From Clostridiales bacterium (GTDB taxonomy: Bacteria > Bacillota > Clostridia > Lachnospirales > WQUN01): a stretch of DNA of 47,286 bases. How positions within the stretch are numbered: the stretch's first letter is position 1; each line of letters begins with the position of its first letter. The DNA is taken from contig JAISZB010000033.1 in assembly GCA_031269465.1 (NCBI GenBank), positions 1 to 47,286 on the forward strand, written 5' to 3'. The notes under the pieces are model-generated. The model saw only the letters and a program-made list of their open reading frames with translations, was not told where the DNA came from and did not search any database. Below, one piece after another: positions 35,448 to 43,841 of this stretch. The translations under genes and the position numbers were made by a program.

Positions 35448-35741
35448 CTACTCGGCAACATCCTCAACCGGCGACTCTTCCTCAGTCGATCCCACAGCGT
35501 CTTTAGAAGCTTCATTGGTCGCTTCAGGCTTTTCATCATCAGCCTGTGATACCGGTTTTATTTCCGGTGGTTTGACCACTACGATTTTTTTCTCTTCGCC
35601 TGAATCATCATCCTCACTCTCGGCTTTTTCAGCCGCTTTTTCTTTCAGCTTCACAACAAGAAACGCAACCGCCGCAGCTAGAACAGACGCTGCTCCAACA
35701 AGAATCCAGATCCATGGCGCATTCTTTTTCAGTTTCTTCAT
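35448..35741 (-). CDS. Small single-pass membrane protein with acidic tail
   Basis: ATG follows AAGGAGG at 10 nt. The 97-residue product has a basic start (KKLKKNAPW), one transmembrane segment (IWILVGAASVLAAAVAFLVV, residues 11-30), a short Lys/Glu-rich helix and a long Glu/Asp-rich tail. It has the overall form of small YtxH-like or signal-anchor proteins, but no family motif is visible. It is monocistronic. Function unknown. Confidence 0.75.
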   Translation of the reverse strand: MKKLKKNAPWIWILVGAASVLAAAVAFLVVKLKEKAAEKAESEDDDSGEEKKIVVVKPPEIKPVSQADDEKPEATNEASKDAVGSTEEESPVEDVAE

Positions 35742-36075
35742 CCAGCTCGTCCTCCTTGTACTTAATGCTAGTGCCTAAACTTCCCTTCCAGCTTTCCTTT
35801 TATAAGTTCTCCTATTTAGAAAATCTTATTGAAAAGCCTGTGCTTTTATACCTGCATTTCGCCGCCGCATCTTAATAGATTTAAAGCCGAATTATCAATT
35901 AAGATTAGTAAATTCTGATTGCAGAGGCGGAAAATAAGCAGCTTATTCGTTATTGGATGCAGGAGGCATGTTTTTATAGACATATTATATGATTGCCAAT
36001 TTTAGCGCCTTAATACTACATCGATGCTAATGATTCTGACTCCGCTGCGTATAGAAGCGGGGGATTCTCGCGCTA
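35742..36075. other. AT-rich intergenic region
   Basis: No gene, repeat or regulatory site recognised. Confidence 0.4.
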
Positions 36076-36440
36076 TGCGCCTATCGGAGCTGGATTTCAA
36101 TGCGCCATCCCCGTATGTCCCACGGCTGTTCAGCTCTGCGTTTAGGCGGTTTGCAACATGCTCAAAGCCCCATTTTTGATATTTATCGCCGCGTCTGCGA
36201 CCCTATCCAAAATATTGCCGCAACCGCAAATATACGTCCTCTACGGCAATTCCAGCTCGACTTTTTTCGCGCCTCAACCAGAACTCTTTTACTGGGATGA
36301 TAGCCATTTATACTGATTTTCACAGAAGGATCCCTTTTTTGGAGCTTGATTATACAGCTTGCATCCTAAAAGCCGGGCGGACATCCCCCATCCTCCGGCT
36401 TGCTGAAATTCAGCGGCAAAATTTTCTCAGATTTAATATG
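36076..36440 (-). pseudogene. TnpB (IS605 OrfB) remnant, C-terminal end
   Basis: On the minus strand about 36240-36130 reads TYICGCGNILDRVADAAIN then IKNGALSMLQTA and a stop, the zinc-ribbon end of TnpB (C.CG...DRD.NAA.NI). Further upstream, at about 36440-36360, NFSKPEDGGCPPGF corresponds to the same decayed stretch in the other copy (40335-41300). A PE left half is inserted at 36309. At the position where the other copy holds a PE, this one reads CGCAAATATACGTCC uninterrupted. Confidence 0.7.
36309..36360 (+). repeat. PE left-half fragment within a TnpB remnant
   Basis: TATACTGATTTTCACAGAAG and CCTTTTTTGGAGCTTGATTAT plus ACAGC, then TnpB remnant sequence resumes. The right half is missing. 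Confidence 0.8.
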
Positions 36441-36502
36441 CGACAGCTTGCTTCTTAATAGTGAAGCGCAACACCCTAGAGGTTCATACGAAAATAGACA
36501 TA

Positions 36503-36545
36503 TATACTGATTTGCATTGGACTGTTCCGATTTTGACCTCAATGT
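36503..36545 (+). repeat. PE left-end fragment
   Basis: TATACTGATTTGCATTGGAC then TGTTCCGATTTTGACC. It ends before any core. Confidence 0.55.
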
Positions 36546-36561
36546 CGTATCATTAGGCTGC

Positions 36562-36697
36562 TATACTGCTTTTCATATAAAATTATCTTTTTTGGAGCTT
36601 GATTATACAGCGAGTGCAAAATGCCGGTACCGGCATTTCGCACCACTCAATGGATAATCACGCTCCAAAAAAGAAACATTTGATGAAAAGCGGTATA
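36562..36697 (+). repeat. PE element, full-length
   Basis: TATACTGCTTTTCATATAAAA and AACATTTGATGAAAAGCGG with a TATA end. The apex AAATGCCGGTACCGGCATTT carries two compensated changes relative to GATATC, and CACCACTCAATGG is kept. Confidence 0.95.
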
Positions 36698-37209
36698 ATC
36701 AGTATTGCTTCCAATATGAAAAACATATTATAAACGCAAGTTCTCATCAAAGTCTATGAATACAGCTTCTCAACAATTTCCCTACGCAATACGATCACAG
36801 TAATTTATACAAAAGACTTAAAAATGATACAGCATATATCATACTTATTTTACTTGATCTAAAGATGAAATGCAACATAATTTTAAAGGCTAATTTTGCA
36901 GATAGAGTTGCTAGAGCCTATTTTGTATATGCGTCCATAAGTCATGATATATTCAAGTGCAATTATTCAAATATCGATTATCCACTTTAATCGTCTTCAA
37001 GAGCTTATCTGCTAATTTGCATTATTACGTTCAGATTTTTTTGCCGGACTTTGAGAATGTGGATAATCCGGCAAAAAAATCGGTGAATTTTCGATTGCAA
37101 AACAGTTTATCATGACATTTTTTCAAGACTTCGGAAGTTTTCATATTTACGTTCTTCAAACAATCAAAAGTACTCCAATAGCATAAATTATAGTAGTTGT
37201 CGCGGCGCG
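36698..37209. other. AT-rich gene-free region
   Basis: No gene. The only structure is a degenerate PE-like palindrome at 37009-37111 downstream of the Hsp70 gene. Confidence 0.45.
37009..37111. repeat. PE-like palindrome, degenerate
   Basis: GATTTTTTTGCCGGA and ATCCGGCAAAAAAATC form a stem around 17 nt. CTGCTAATTTGCATTA and GATTGCAAAACAG are worn ends. The T run is inside the stem, so it is not a normal terminator. Confidence 0.5.
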
Positions 37210-38886
37210 TCAATGCACCCTGTAGCTGTTGGTTCTCTCTATTGCGTCCCACATCTCCTTTGGTGTCAAAGCGTCAATTGCATGGAAGGAAGCTTCAACC
37301 ACCTTGCCGCTCTTGGCTTCCTTCGCCCTAAGTTCAAGAAGCCCCGACTCGTTCAGCCTGAAATTCACTTCAATCTCAGTATTTCGAGTAACCCCTTTCG
37401 GCAGCTCAAGCTCTGCGGTTCCAATCACTTTTCCCGCTTCAGGCTCTATTACGCTCTCTGAGGATAGGGACTCCATTATTTTAAACCTAACGCTTTTCTG
37501 ATTGTCGGTTCTTGGATAGAACGTATCTGTGCCCGTAGACGGAAGGTCTGAATTTCTTCGGATTATATTATATAGCTTCAACTTGTTAAATTCATCATAT
37601 GCTTGCGTTCCAAAACTGCGACTGGCGACATTTACTATTTTTATTTCCCCTTCTGGCAGGTAGCGCCCTTTTCTCGGCTTTACCGCAGCCCTTCGAGCAA
37701 GCTCAGAAACGTTCACCCTGCCCTCGTCTATCTCCTGCTTGACCTCTTCCACAGATTTTCCAACATACTGCGAGACTTCTTCCAGAAAGATGTTATATTC
37801 GCTCTCTCTCTGCGCATATATGGCAGCGCCTTTGGCTACCGCCTCATCTGGATCAAATAGCCTCGTTTCAATGTTGAATGCCTCCCTTACGCGCCTCATA
37901 ACCTGAGGCATCCTGGACGAGCCTCCGACAAGGAGGATTTCTGAGACATCCGACTGCCTGCAACCTTTTTTCTCAGCTTCCTCGAACACTTCCCTGGTAA
38001 TATTTATAGTTTGCTCCAGCAAGTCCGCTGTCAACTCATCCAGTTTGGCGCGCGTGATCTCAAGCCTGACTCGCTTTCCTTCATAACTGACCGCCAAAGG
38101 CGCCCTGTCCTTGGACGTTAAAAGCATCTTTGCCCGCTCAGCGGAGAGAGACAGCTCTTGAAGAGTCTCAATATCATCCATTATATTTGAGTCTCCCGTC
38201 TCAGCGTGGAATGAGTCCACCAGATGCTTTAGCAAGCGATCATCCCAGTCCTTCCCGCCCAGCTCGCGGCGCCCTCCCGTGCATACGACGCGGATTTCTT
38301 TGGGACTTATATTTATTATTGTTGCATCGAAGGTTCCTCCGCCAAGATCGTAAACCAGAACCGTCTTGTTCTGCGCAGCGCCGGAAGCGCCATATGTGAT
38401 TGCCGCTGCGGTGGGTTCATTTATTATGGAAAGGACGTTTAATCCCGCTATCTTTCCGGCGGCAGCTGTGGCATCTCTCTCCGATACGCCAAAATAAGCA
38501 GGGCAAGTAATGACAACATCCTTGACAGTCTCTCCTTCAGCAAGCTTTCCTCCCATTCTCAGATAAGCGGCTGCGTCGTTTACAACTTTTCTTATAATGT
38601 ATGAAGTTATCTCTTCGGGCTTTAAATCAATTCCGTTGATGTTCAGGGAAAACCCCGCCTGCCCAATTTTTCTCTTGATAAAAGTTACAACTTTGCCGTG
38701 ATGAGCCTTTACGTTTTCTTTGGCGGCAGAGCCGACAGAAACGTCCGTCTGCGTCTCAAAGAACACCACGGAAGGCGTTGCAAGATCCCCATCAGAGTTT
38801 TTAAGCACCACAGGCTTTTCATTCTCATCGATATACGCGACGCTTGAATAGGTGGTGCCAAGATCGATGCCGAACACTTTGCCCAT
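37210..38886 (-). CDS. Divergent Hsp70 (DnaK-like) chaperone
   Basis: ATG follows AAGGAGG. The 558-residue protein has an intact actin-like ATPase domain: phosphate loops GIDLGTTYSSVAYID and LVYDLGGGTFDATII, INEPTAAAITYG, and the adenosine motif ILLVGGSSRMPQVM. After about residue 365 an extra segment (EYNIFLEEVSQYVGKSVEEV, then a VKPRKGRYLPEG part) replaces the usual linker DVLLLDV; then comes a short beta-type substrate domain (FYPRTDNQKSVRFKIMES, ELELPKGVTRNTEIEVNFRL). The helical lid of DnaK is almost absent and no GrpE/DnaJ gene is near. It is thus a specialised Hsp70 rather than the housekeeping DnaK. It lies 43 bp downstream of a transglutaminase-like gene, probably in one operon. Confidence 0.92.
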   Translation of the reverse strand: MGKVFGIDLGTTYSSVAYIDENEKPVVLKNSDGDLATPSVVFFETQTDVSVGSAAKENVKAHHGKVVTFIKRKIGQAGFSLNINGIDLKPEEITSYIIRKVVNDAAAYLRMGGKLAEGETVKDVVITCPAYFGVSERDATAAAGKIAGLNVLSIINEPTAAAITYGASGAAQNKTVLVYDLGGGTFDATIINISPKEIRVVCTGGRRELGGKDWDDRLLKHLVDSFHAETGDSNIMDDIETLQELSLSAERAKMLLTSKDRAPLAVSYEGKRVRLEITRAKLDELTADLLEQTINITREVFEEAEKKGCRQSDVSEILLVGGSSRMPQVMRRVREAFNIETRLFDPDEAVAKGAAIYAQRESEYNIFLEEVSQYVGKSVEEVKQEIDEGRVNVSELARRAAVKPRKGRYLPEGEIKIVNVASRSFGTQAYDEFNKLKLYNIIRRNSDLPSTGTDTFYPRTDNQKSVRFKIMESLSSESVIEPEAGKVIGTAELELPKGVTRNTEIEVNFRLNESGLLELRAKEAKSGKVVEASFHAIDALTPKEMWDAIERTNSYRVH

Positions 38887-38929
38887 TATTAAACCTCCTT
38901 GTGTTTTCCAGATTCTATAACTGCCGCCT

Positions 38930-39949
38930 TTACGACCTGTAAATGACTTCTAGCATATAGACCTGCTGATTCGGGATCGTCATCACGTTATAGCCTGCTA
39001 AAGCCGTGCTGCATCTTCTAGCTGCGCTTTTAACTATGTCCGGCAAACGGCCTGCCACAGCTGATTCCAAGGGGCTGTTTTTTTTAACTTTAAACATTAT
39101 GCTTGTCTCTTTATTTCTCATCGCCTCATACAGGCGGTTATCCAGTTGCGCTTCAGTTTCCGCCAGCAACCGATTCACCCTGAAATAGTTGTACGGCGCT
39201 TGCGGGCATGGGGGAAAGCACCTTCTATCCCAATTGTGATCCTTTGATATCTCTTCGTCATCAAGGCCGAAATATCCATAGTTTGGAATTTCTATATTTC
39301 CGGAGAGCTGATTGTCCCATGTGACATCTACGTGATGGTAATAGCCGCTTATCTTTACCGCGTTCCAAGCATGAGGGCCCGAAGCTTTGGCGCTTGAAGC
39401 CGTTCCAGTTATGACATGGCATTCAATGCCGGCCTTCTCGCATAAAAGCTTCATCGCCATGGCATATCCAGAGCATGCGCATTTGCGCTTAATCATTGCC
39501 CCAACCACTGTATATGAGTCCTCGCGCCCTGTTTTAGTTGTGTTTGCCATCAGTAAAGCTTCATAGTCATATGTCACGTTTTTTCTTATATAATCGTGAA
39601 TCTCCAAGACTTTGCGGTAATCAGCCTGGTTGCAGGCTTTTATCGAGTTCGCAATGACGCCTGCCATAGACTCCAGCTTTCGGCTCAACTGTCTGACTTC
39701 TTCCTTAGCAAACGAATACGAAGGCTCTATGCAACATCTGCTCCCTTTGACTATGTATGTATGCTTCCGGCAGACGAAGTAATACTCCGGCATGGTGGAA
39801 ACTATATGGCTGAAAACATTATGCAGATTTGCCTCATTATTCACTTCAATACAAGGAGCCATTGCATTTAGCCCTGCGCGTATGGCATTAAACGCTGACT
39901 TGCAGCCCTCCGTCAGCCCATTGTAGAAATACTGATTTATTCTGCTCAT
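38930..39949 (-). CDS. Transglutaminase-like cysteine protease-fold protein
   Basis: ATG follows AAAGGTGATG. The 339-residue cytoplasmic protein (no signal or membrane segment) has a transglutaminase core in its middle: VLEIHDYIRKNVTYDYE, the catalytic Cys in KRKCACSGYAMAMKLLCEKAG (given in part: CACSGYAM), the His in SGPHAWNAVKI and the Asp in HHVDVTWDNQ. Flanking domains are unassigned; the N-terminal part has a Cys-rich stretch (YYFVCRKHTYIVKGSRCC). Bacterial members hydrolyse or crosslink peptides. The following Hsp70 gene is 43 bp away on the same strand, so both are likely co-expressed and may act on the same clients. Confidence 0.88.
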   Translation of the reverse strand: MSRINQYFYNGLTEGCKSAFNAIRAGLNAMAPCIEVNNEANLHNVFSHIVSTMPEYYFVCRKHTYIVKGSRCCIEPSYSFAKEEVRQLSRKLESMAGVIANSIKACNQADYRKVLEIHDYIRKNVTYDYEALLMANTTKTGREDSYTVVGAMIKRKCACSGYAMAMKLLCEKAGIECHVITGTASSAKASGPHAWNAVKISGYYHHVDVTWDNQLSGNIEIPNYGYFGLDDEEISKDHNWDRRCFPPCPQAPYNYFRVNRLLAETEAQLDNRLYEAMRNKETSIMFKVKKNSPLESAVAGRLPDIVKSAARRCSTALAGYNVMTIPNQQVYMLEVIYRS

Positions 39950-40031
39950 TTCATCACCTTTATGAAATATAAGGAGGGAGGTAATAACATGAAATTTGAA
40001 GTGATCCGCCTTGCAGGCGTGTAATCATTAA

Positions 40032-40263
40032 TATACCGCTTTTCATCAAATGTTCCTTTTTTGGAGCTTGACTGTCCATTGAATGGTGCGAAATGCCGAA
40101 ATCGGCTTTTTGCACTCGCTGTATAATCAACAAAAAAAGGCAGTTTAGTTCGAAAATATATTTTATGGACATTTGTCCATGCCTCAAACGCACAAATGGC
40201 TTAATATTTTCATCCTTAGTGGTGAAGCGAAGCTTCATAGGAGTTTATATGAAAAGCAGTATA
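40032..40263 (-). repeat. PE element, composite form with extra module
   Basis: TATACCGCTTTTCATCAAATG on the left, the inner palindrome CCATTGAATGGTGCGAAATGC, then CAACAAAAAAAGGCAG, the reversed extra module (TTTAGTTCGAAAATATATTTT onward) and the end ATGAAAAGCAGTATA. It is nearly the same as the copy at 5140-5373. Confidence 0.93.
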
Positions 40264-40269
40264 GCTTGA

Positions 40270-40331
40270 TATACCGATTTTGAAGATGGATCATTTAGGG
40301 CTTTTAATAATCCATCTTCAAAACCGGTATT
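40270..40331. repeat. Compact PE-like palindrome
   Basis: TATACCGATTTTGAAGATGG and CCATCTTCAAAACCGGTAT are complementary over about 20 positions around 20 nt. The core sequence differs from other copies, so only the ends mark it as PE. Confidence 0.7.
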
Positions 40332-40477
40332 ATGCGGGAATTCCACGAGCCAGTCCCGTTTGTCCCGCGGCTGTTTATTTCTATTCTCATGTTGCCTGCA
40401 GCATGCGAAACGCCTCGCGCTTGCTGTTTATCGCCGCAGCTTCGTCCCCGTCCAAAAGGTTGCAGCGGCCGCAAATA

Positions 40478-40614
40478 TATACTGATTTTCATATGAGATC
40501 ACCTTTTTTGAAGCTTGATTATACAGCGAGTGCAAAAAGCCGATAATGGCATTAACGCACCATTCAATGGACAGTCAAGCTCCAAAAAAGGAACATTGAA
40601 TGAAAATCGGTATA
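40478..40614 (+). repeat. PE element inserted in TnpB remnant
   Basis: TATACTGATTTTCATATGAG on the left and ATTGAATGAAAATCGG with TATA on the right. The inner part is GCGAGTGCAAAAAGCCG, ACGCACCATTCAATGG and ACAGTCAAGCTCC. It splits the zinc-ribbon coding part of TnpB between CGCAAATA and CGTCC. Confidence 0.97.
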
Positions 40615-40671
40615 CGTCCTCTCCGGCAACATCAGCCCGCAGCAAACAGAACGCTTTTTACTGTATGATTC

Positions 40672-40719
40672 CCATCCCTGGATGGCTTCCATCCCTGGAT
40701 GGCTTCCATCCCTGGATGA
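40672..40719. repeat. Triplicated 17-bp palindromic unit
   Basis: CCATCCCTGGATGGCTT occurs 2.8 times in tandem. Each unit contains the palindrome CCATCC-CT-GGATGG. It lies within the TnpB pseudogene. Confidence 0.85.
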
Positions 40720-41300
40720 GAGCCGTTATCAAACTATCATCAAGCGCTTTCCTTGTTAATCTATCCATCTTGCATCTTGAAATCCAGGCGGACATTATCA
40801 TCCCCTGCCCGCCCGCAGTTTTCCGCAATTGAGCGCCTGGCGCATCGCTTTCATGCCGAGGCCCTCAATTGCGGCGCAATCATAGGCATTGGCCATCCGT
40901 CCCGGCTGTTTGCGCGAAAAGTTCTCCGCTCTCTGGCGATATGCGCATGCAGCATTGCGATTTCATACCTCTGCTTGCTGTAGCTCCCACTGCATTTCTT
41001 CATGCTCGACAGAACCCTCCGCATTCTCGCGAGTTTGGCTTGCGTGCGGCGGAAGCGCCTCGGATGCTCTCCATTTTCTCCCTCGCTGGTATGCAGAGTT
41101 CTTTCATGGAGAAGTCCAAGCCGACAATATTATTATAAACGAGATTCGCCGCATATGAATTTCACTCGCGGCGCTTGCATTTGAAACTCGGAAATACCGC
41201 GTCGGAGCGCCTCCAAATCCAGCTGGGCATTGCGTGATCGGCGCTTCCTTGGCAAGGTTATCGCGCTTGATTTTATCTTAGAGCATCAGACTGCGGATTC

Positions 41301-41821
41301 TGCGGACTCACCCAAAGGTTTGGGCGGATAAACCCGCTCGCAGCCTATTAGGAAAGCAACGGAACTGAAGCGCCTTATTCGTCGTCTCCCGACGCGTTTC
41401 TCCTCGGCGTCGGCAGGCGGAAGCTTACTGGCTGAAAGTATCCCCGCCTTTTTCGACTATTATTGCTTATAAGGATTATTTTTTCTTGCTTTAATTCTAA
41501 AAAACCAGCGCATTCTCGCAAGAAAAGGCCTTGGAGATTCGCGCAGACTAAATAGGCGTGCGACTTCTCGGCAATCTTGGCTAAATGCTTATTTGCTCAG
41601 ATTATAGAAAAGATGCTTTGCCAAGAACCATTCGCAGCCGCTTGCTTTTTTTATGATTCACAGTGGCTATTATATCATAATACACTGAAAAGCGCTATAT
41701 CTCATCTACTTCTCACCTTTTTTTCTTTCCTATTTTTAACGAATTATCATAGATTTGTCAAAAAAGGCGGCCCGCATTTCTTTAGCGGGGCGCCTCAAAT
41801 TGGATTTTCAGCTTCGAATAA
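41301..41821. other. Gene-free region
   Basis: The first part may be the decayed N-terminal half of TnpB, but no motif was recognised. TTTTCTTGC and GCAAGAAAA (about 41487-41530) form a loose inverted repeat. There are no PE copies. Confidence 0.4.
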
Positions 41822-43432
41822 TCATTCAAAGGCAATTGCGGGCGAAGTCTCAACAATCGTCACTAGGCAGCCGGGAAGCTCGATTTCGCCTTCATCTCCC
41901 GTTAGCTGGTATATCTGAAGTCGCTCCAGATTTATAAGAGGCTTCAGATAGTACATGTCCTCGGCTCTGAAAAAATCCAGCGTAAGCTCTGTAAGCCCCG
42001 TCAATGAGGACAGGGCTTCTAGGCTGTCCCTGCTTAGTTCATCAACTCCGGTTACATGCAAACTGAACTTTTTCAAATTGCTCAGTGAAGCAAGCTGCGC
42101 GAATTCCGGCTCATTCAATCTATAAGTGTATGCGTATAGAGATGAAAGGCTTCGCATTTGAAGCAAAGGCTCAAGATCGCTCAAGCTGTTTATGCTCAGG
42201 CTCAACTGAACCAAGCTATGCAGCGAAGGAAGCACTTCTATGTCTGTAGCTCCCGTATAGTCCATTCTAAGGATGCTCAGCTTTGGCATTCCGGAAAGAG
42301 GCGAAAGATCTCTGAGCTTGTTGTTATAGCTTATATTTAGAGCGGCAAGTTCAGGCAGATTCGAGAGAGCATTCGCATCCTTCAGATAGTTTCCGCTTGC
42401 ATCCAGTTCAGCCAGATACTCCGACTCCGCAAGGGGATCAAGGGAGGTGACTTTATTGCCGCTCAGCTCCAAGCGCGATAAATATGGAAGCGCGGCCAGC
42501 GGCGACAGATCCCCTATCTCATTTCTTGAAAGATTCAGGCTTCTCAGCCGTACCATGTTTGAAACCACCGATAGATCTATTATGTTGTTGTCGCTCAGAT
42601 TCAAATATGTAAGATTTTTCAGTTCAGCCAGGGGAGTTAAGTCCGAAGCTGCATTCCCGCTCGCATCTAAGCTTTCAAGCCATATGAAAGATGAAAGGGG
42701 TGTCAGATCTGACATTCCGTTTTTGCGCAGAGAAAGGGATTTCAGCATTTTTAAAGAATTCAACTTCTTTATGTCTTCATCACCCATGCCGTTTGCCGAA
42801 AGGCTTTCCAGGTTTGAAAGAGCAAAAATCGGGGAGAAGTCTTTTATCTCGTTTCCTTCTATGTTAAGCGCCCTAAGGCTTTTAAGTCCTTCCAGCGGGG
42901 ATAAATCAGTTATTCCGCAGTATGATATGTCCAGCTCAGTCAAATTTTGCAGTTTGGATAGAATTTTAAGGTCTTTTATGCCTGTAAAAGTCAATTTCAG
43001 CTTCTTAAGCCTGACCATTTGAGAGATGGGCCTAAAGCTGTCTATGCCGCAGTAGCTCAAGTCAAGGGAGCCGAGGTTGGGCATGTAAAGAAGCGGGGCA
43101 ATGTCATAGGTGTTTTCAACTGACTCTAGTTCAGGGCTGAGATCAACCTCATATGCATCTGACCATATCTTTTTCTCGCCCATTGATATTTCCACGCGCT
43201 CCGAGGGATATCTCACGCCTTCTGAAACAGCGTTTATAGCATGCATGTACTGAGCAAGCATTTCTGCAACGGATCCTTCAACCGCTCCAGCTGCGCCTCT
43301 TTGAAGCGCCATCCCCGCCAAGCTGAGGGCGAAAACTATAATTATCAAAATCCAGAGAGCCGCGAGGATCGTTCGCGACCAGTTCATTCTCCTTCTCTGC
43401 GGAGCTGAACGATTTGCATGTCTTCTATCCAT
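41822..43432 (-). CDS. Membrane-anchored leucine-rich-repeat protein
   Basis: ATG 43432 is chosen because GAGGGG lies 9 nt upstream; in-frame starts further up lack a ribosome site. The 536-residue protein has a basic N terminus, one transmembrane segment (TILAALWILIIIVFALSLAG, about residues 21-40), a helical region of about 80 residues and then roughly 17 leucine-rich repeats of 21-23 residues of the internalin/SDS22 type (LNLSDNNIIDLSVVSNMVRL, LNLSRNEIGDLSPLAALPYL). The repeats would be exposed outside the membrane as a binding surface. It has no LPXTG or other wall anchor. The partner is unknown. The upstream chemoreceptor-like gene is on the same strand. Confidence 0.9.
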   Translation of the reverse strand: MDRRHANRSAPQRRRMNWSRTILAALWILIIIVFALSLAGMALQRGAAGAVEGSVAEMLAQYMHAINAVSEGVRYPSERVEISMGEKKIWSDAYEVDLSPELESVENTYDIAPLLYMPNLGSLDLSYCGIDSFRPISQMVRLKKLKLTFTGIKDLKILSKLQNLTELDISYCGITDLSPLEGLKSLRALNIEGNEIKDFSPIFALSNLESLSANGMGDEDIKKLNSLKMLKSLSLRKNGMSDLTPLSSFIWLESLDASGNAASDLTPLAELKNLTYLNLSDNNIIDLSVVSNMVRLRSLNLSRNEIGDLSPLAALPYLSRLELSGNKVTSLDPLAESEYLAELDASGNYLKDANALSNLPELAALNISYNNKLRDLSPLSGMPKLSILRMDYTGATDIEVLPSLHSLVQLSLSINSLSDLEPLLQMRSLSSLYAYTYRLNEPEFAQLASLSNLKKFSLHVTGVDELSRDSLEALSSLTGLTELTLDFFRAEDMYYLKPLINLERLQIYQLTGDEGEIELPGCLVTIVETSPAIAFE

Positions 43433-43493
43433 TGCTTTAATCCCCTCGTTGATCATGCCGATGAGCAGTTGAATGAAACGCAGCGACAATAGG

Positions 43494-43630
43494 CATACTG
43501 ATGCGCATAGGAAAGTTCAGATTTTGAAGCTTGACTGTACATCGAGCCCTATTGATATCGGCATTTCGCACCTTGATAGCGCTGAATTAAAGATTCAGCG
43601 CCAGTCGAATCAAGCTTCAAAATCGGTATA
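43494..43630 (+). repeat. PE element with an extra inner hairpin
   Basis: CATACTGATGCGCATAGG on the left and CAAGCTTCAAAATCGGTATA on the right. Besides the usual CGGCATTTCGCACC it holds GCGCTGAATT / GATTCAGCGC, an additional inverted repeat. Confidence 0.8.
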
Positions 43631-43766
43631 TAGTTAATGCTGTCAGCTCTTGTCTGGAATTGCTTGAGCCATAGATATTATACCATAGAGGTAAAGTTTA
43701 TGAAATGAGTATTTTCATATTTCGCTAAACAAATGCTTTAGCTGCCATATTTCGAATCAAAGAAGA

Positions 43767-43796
43767 AGCCAAGCTGATTGATAATGCAGCCTGGCT
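43767..43796. terminator. Terminator-like hairpin after the chemoreceptor-like gene
   Basis: AGCCAAGCTG-N10-CAGCCTGGCT with one mismatch is flanked by T-rich sequence on both strands (TTTTTC on the plus strand, TTCTTCTTT on the minus strand). It lies 45 bp after the minus-strand gene's stop. Confidence 0.65.
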
Positions 43797-43841
43797 TTTT
43801 CTGCTGATGAGCATCTGAATCGCTATTTTGAGCGTTCAAAA

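Larger units (their letters stand above)
40335..41300 (-). pseudogene. TnpB (IS605 OrfB) pseudogene interrupted by PE
   Basis: The minus strand, over several frames, reads VGLDFSMKELCIPARE, RRTQAKLARMRRVLSSMKKC, SGSYSKQRYEIAMLHAHIA, MANAYDCAAIEGLGMKAMRQ (the IEDL/RuvC-II region with its Glu), and after a PE insertion ICGRCNLLDGDEAAAINSK (zinc ribbon). This order is that of TnpB, the RNA-guided nuclease of IS200/IS605 elements. Stops, frameshifts, a 17-bp triplication and the PE make it dead. The N-terminal part is unclear beyond about 41300. No TnpA is present. Confidence 0.8.

Noticed and set aside
37009..37111. Intrinsic terminator after the Hsp70 gene
   Set aside because: The T run is part of the stem and precedes it on the relevant strand; the sequence fits a worn PE better.
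42447..43022. Plus-strand open frame of 191 codons
   Set aside because: Antisense to the LRR gene; its repetitive content mirrors the repeats on the real strand.
41822..43489. Longer LRR protein starting at 43489
   Set aside because: No ribosome site; GAGGGG at proper spacing supports the ATG at 43432.
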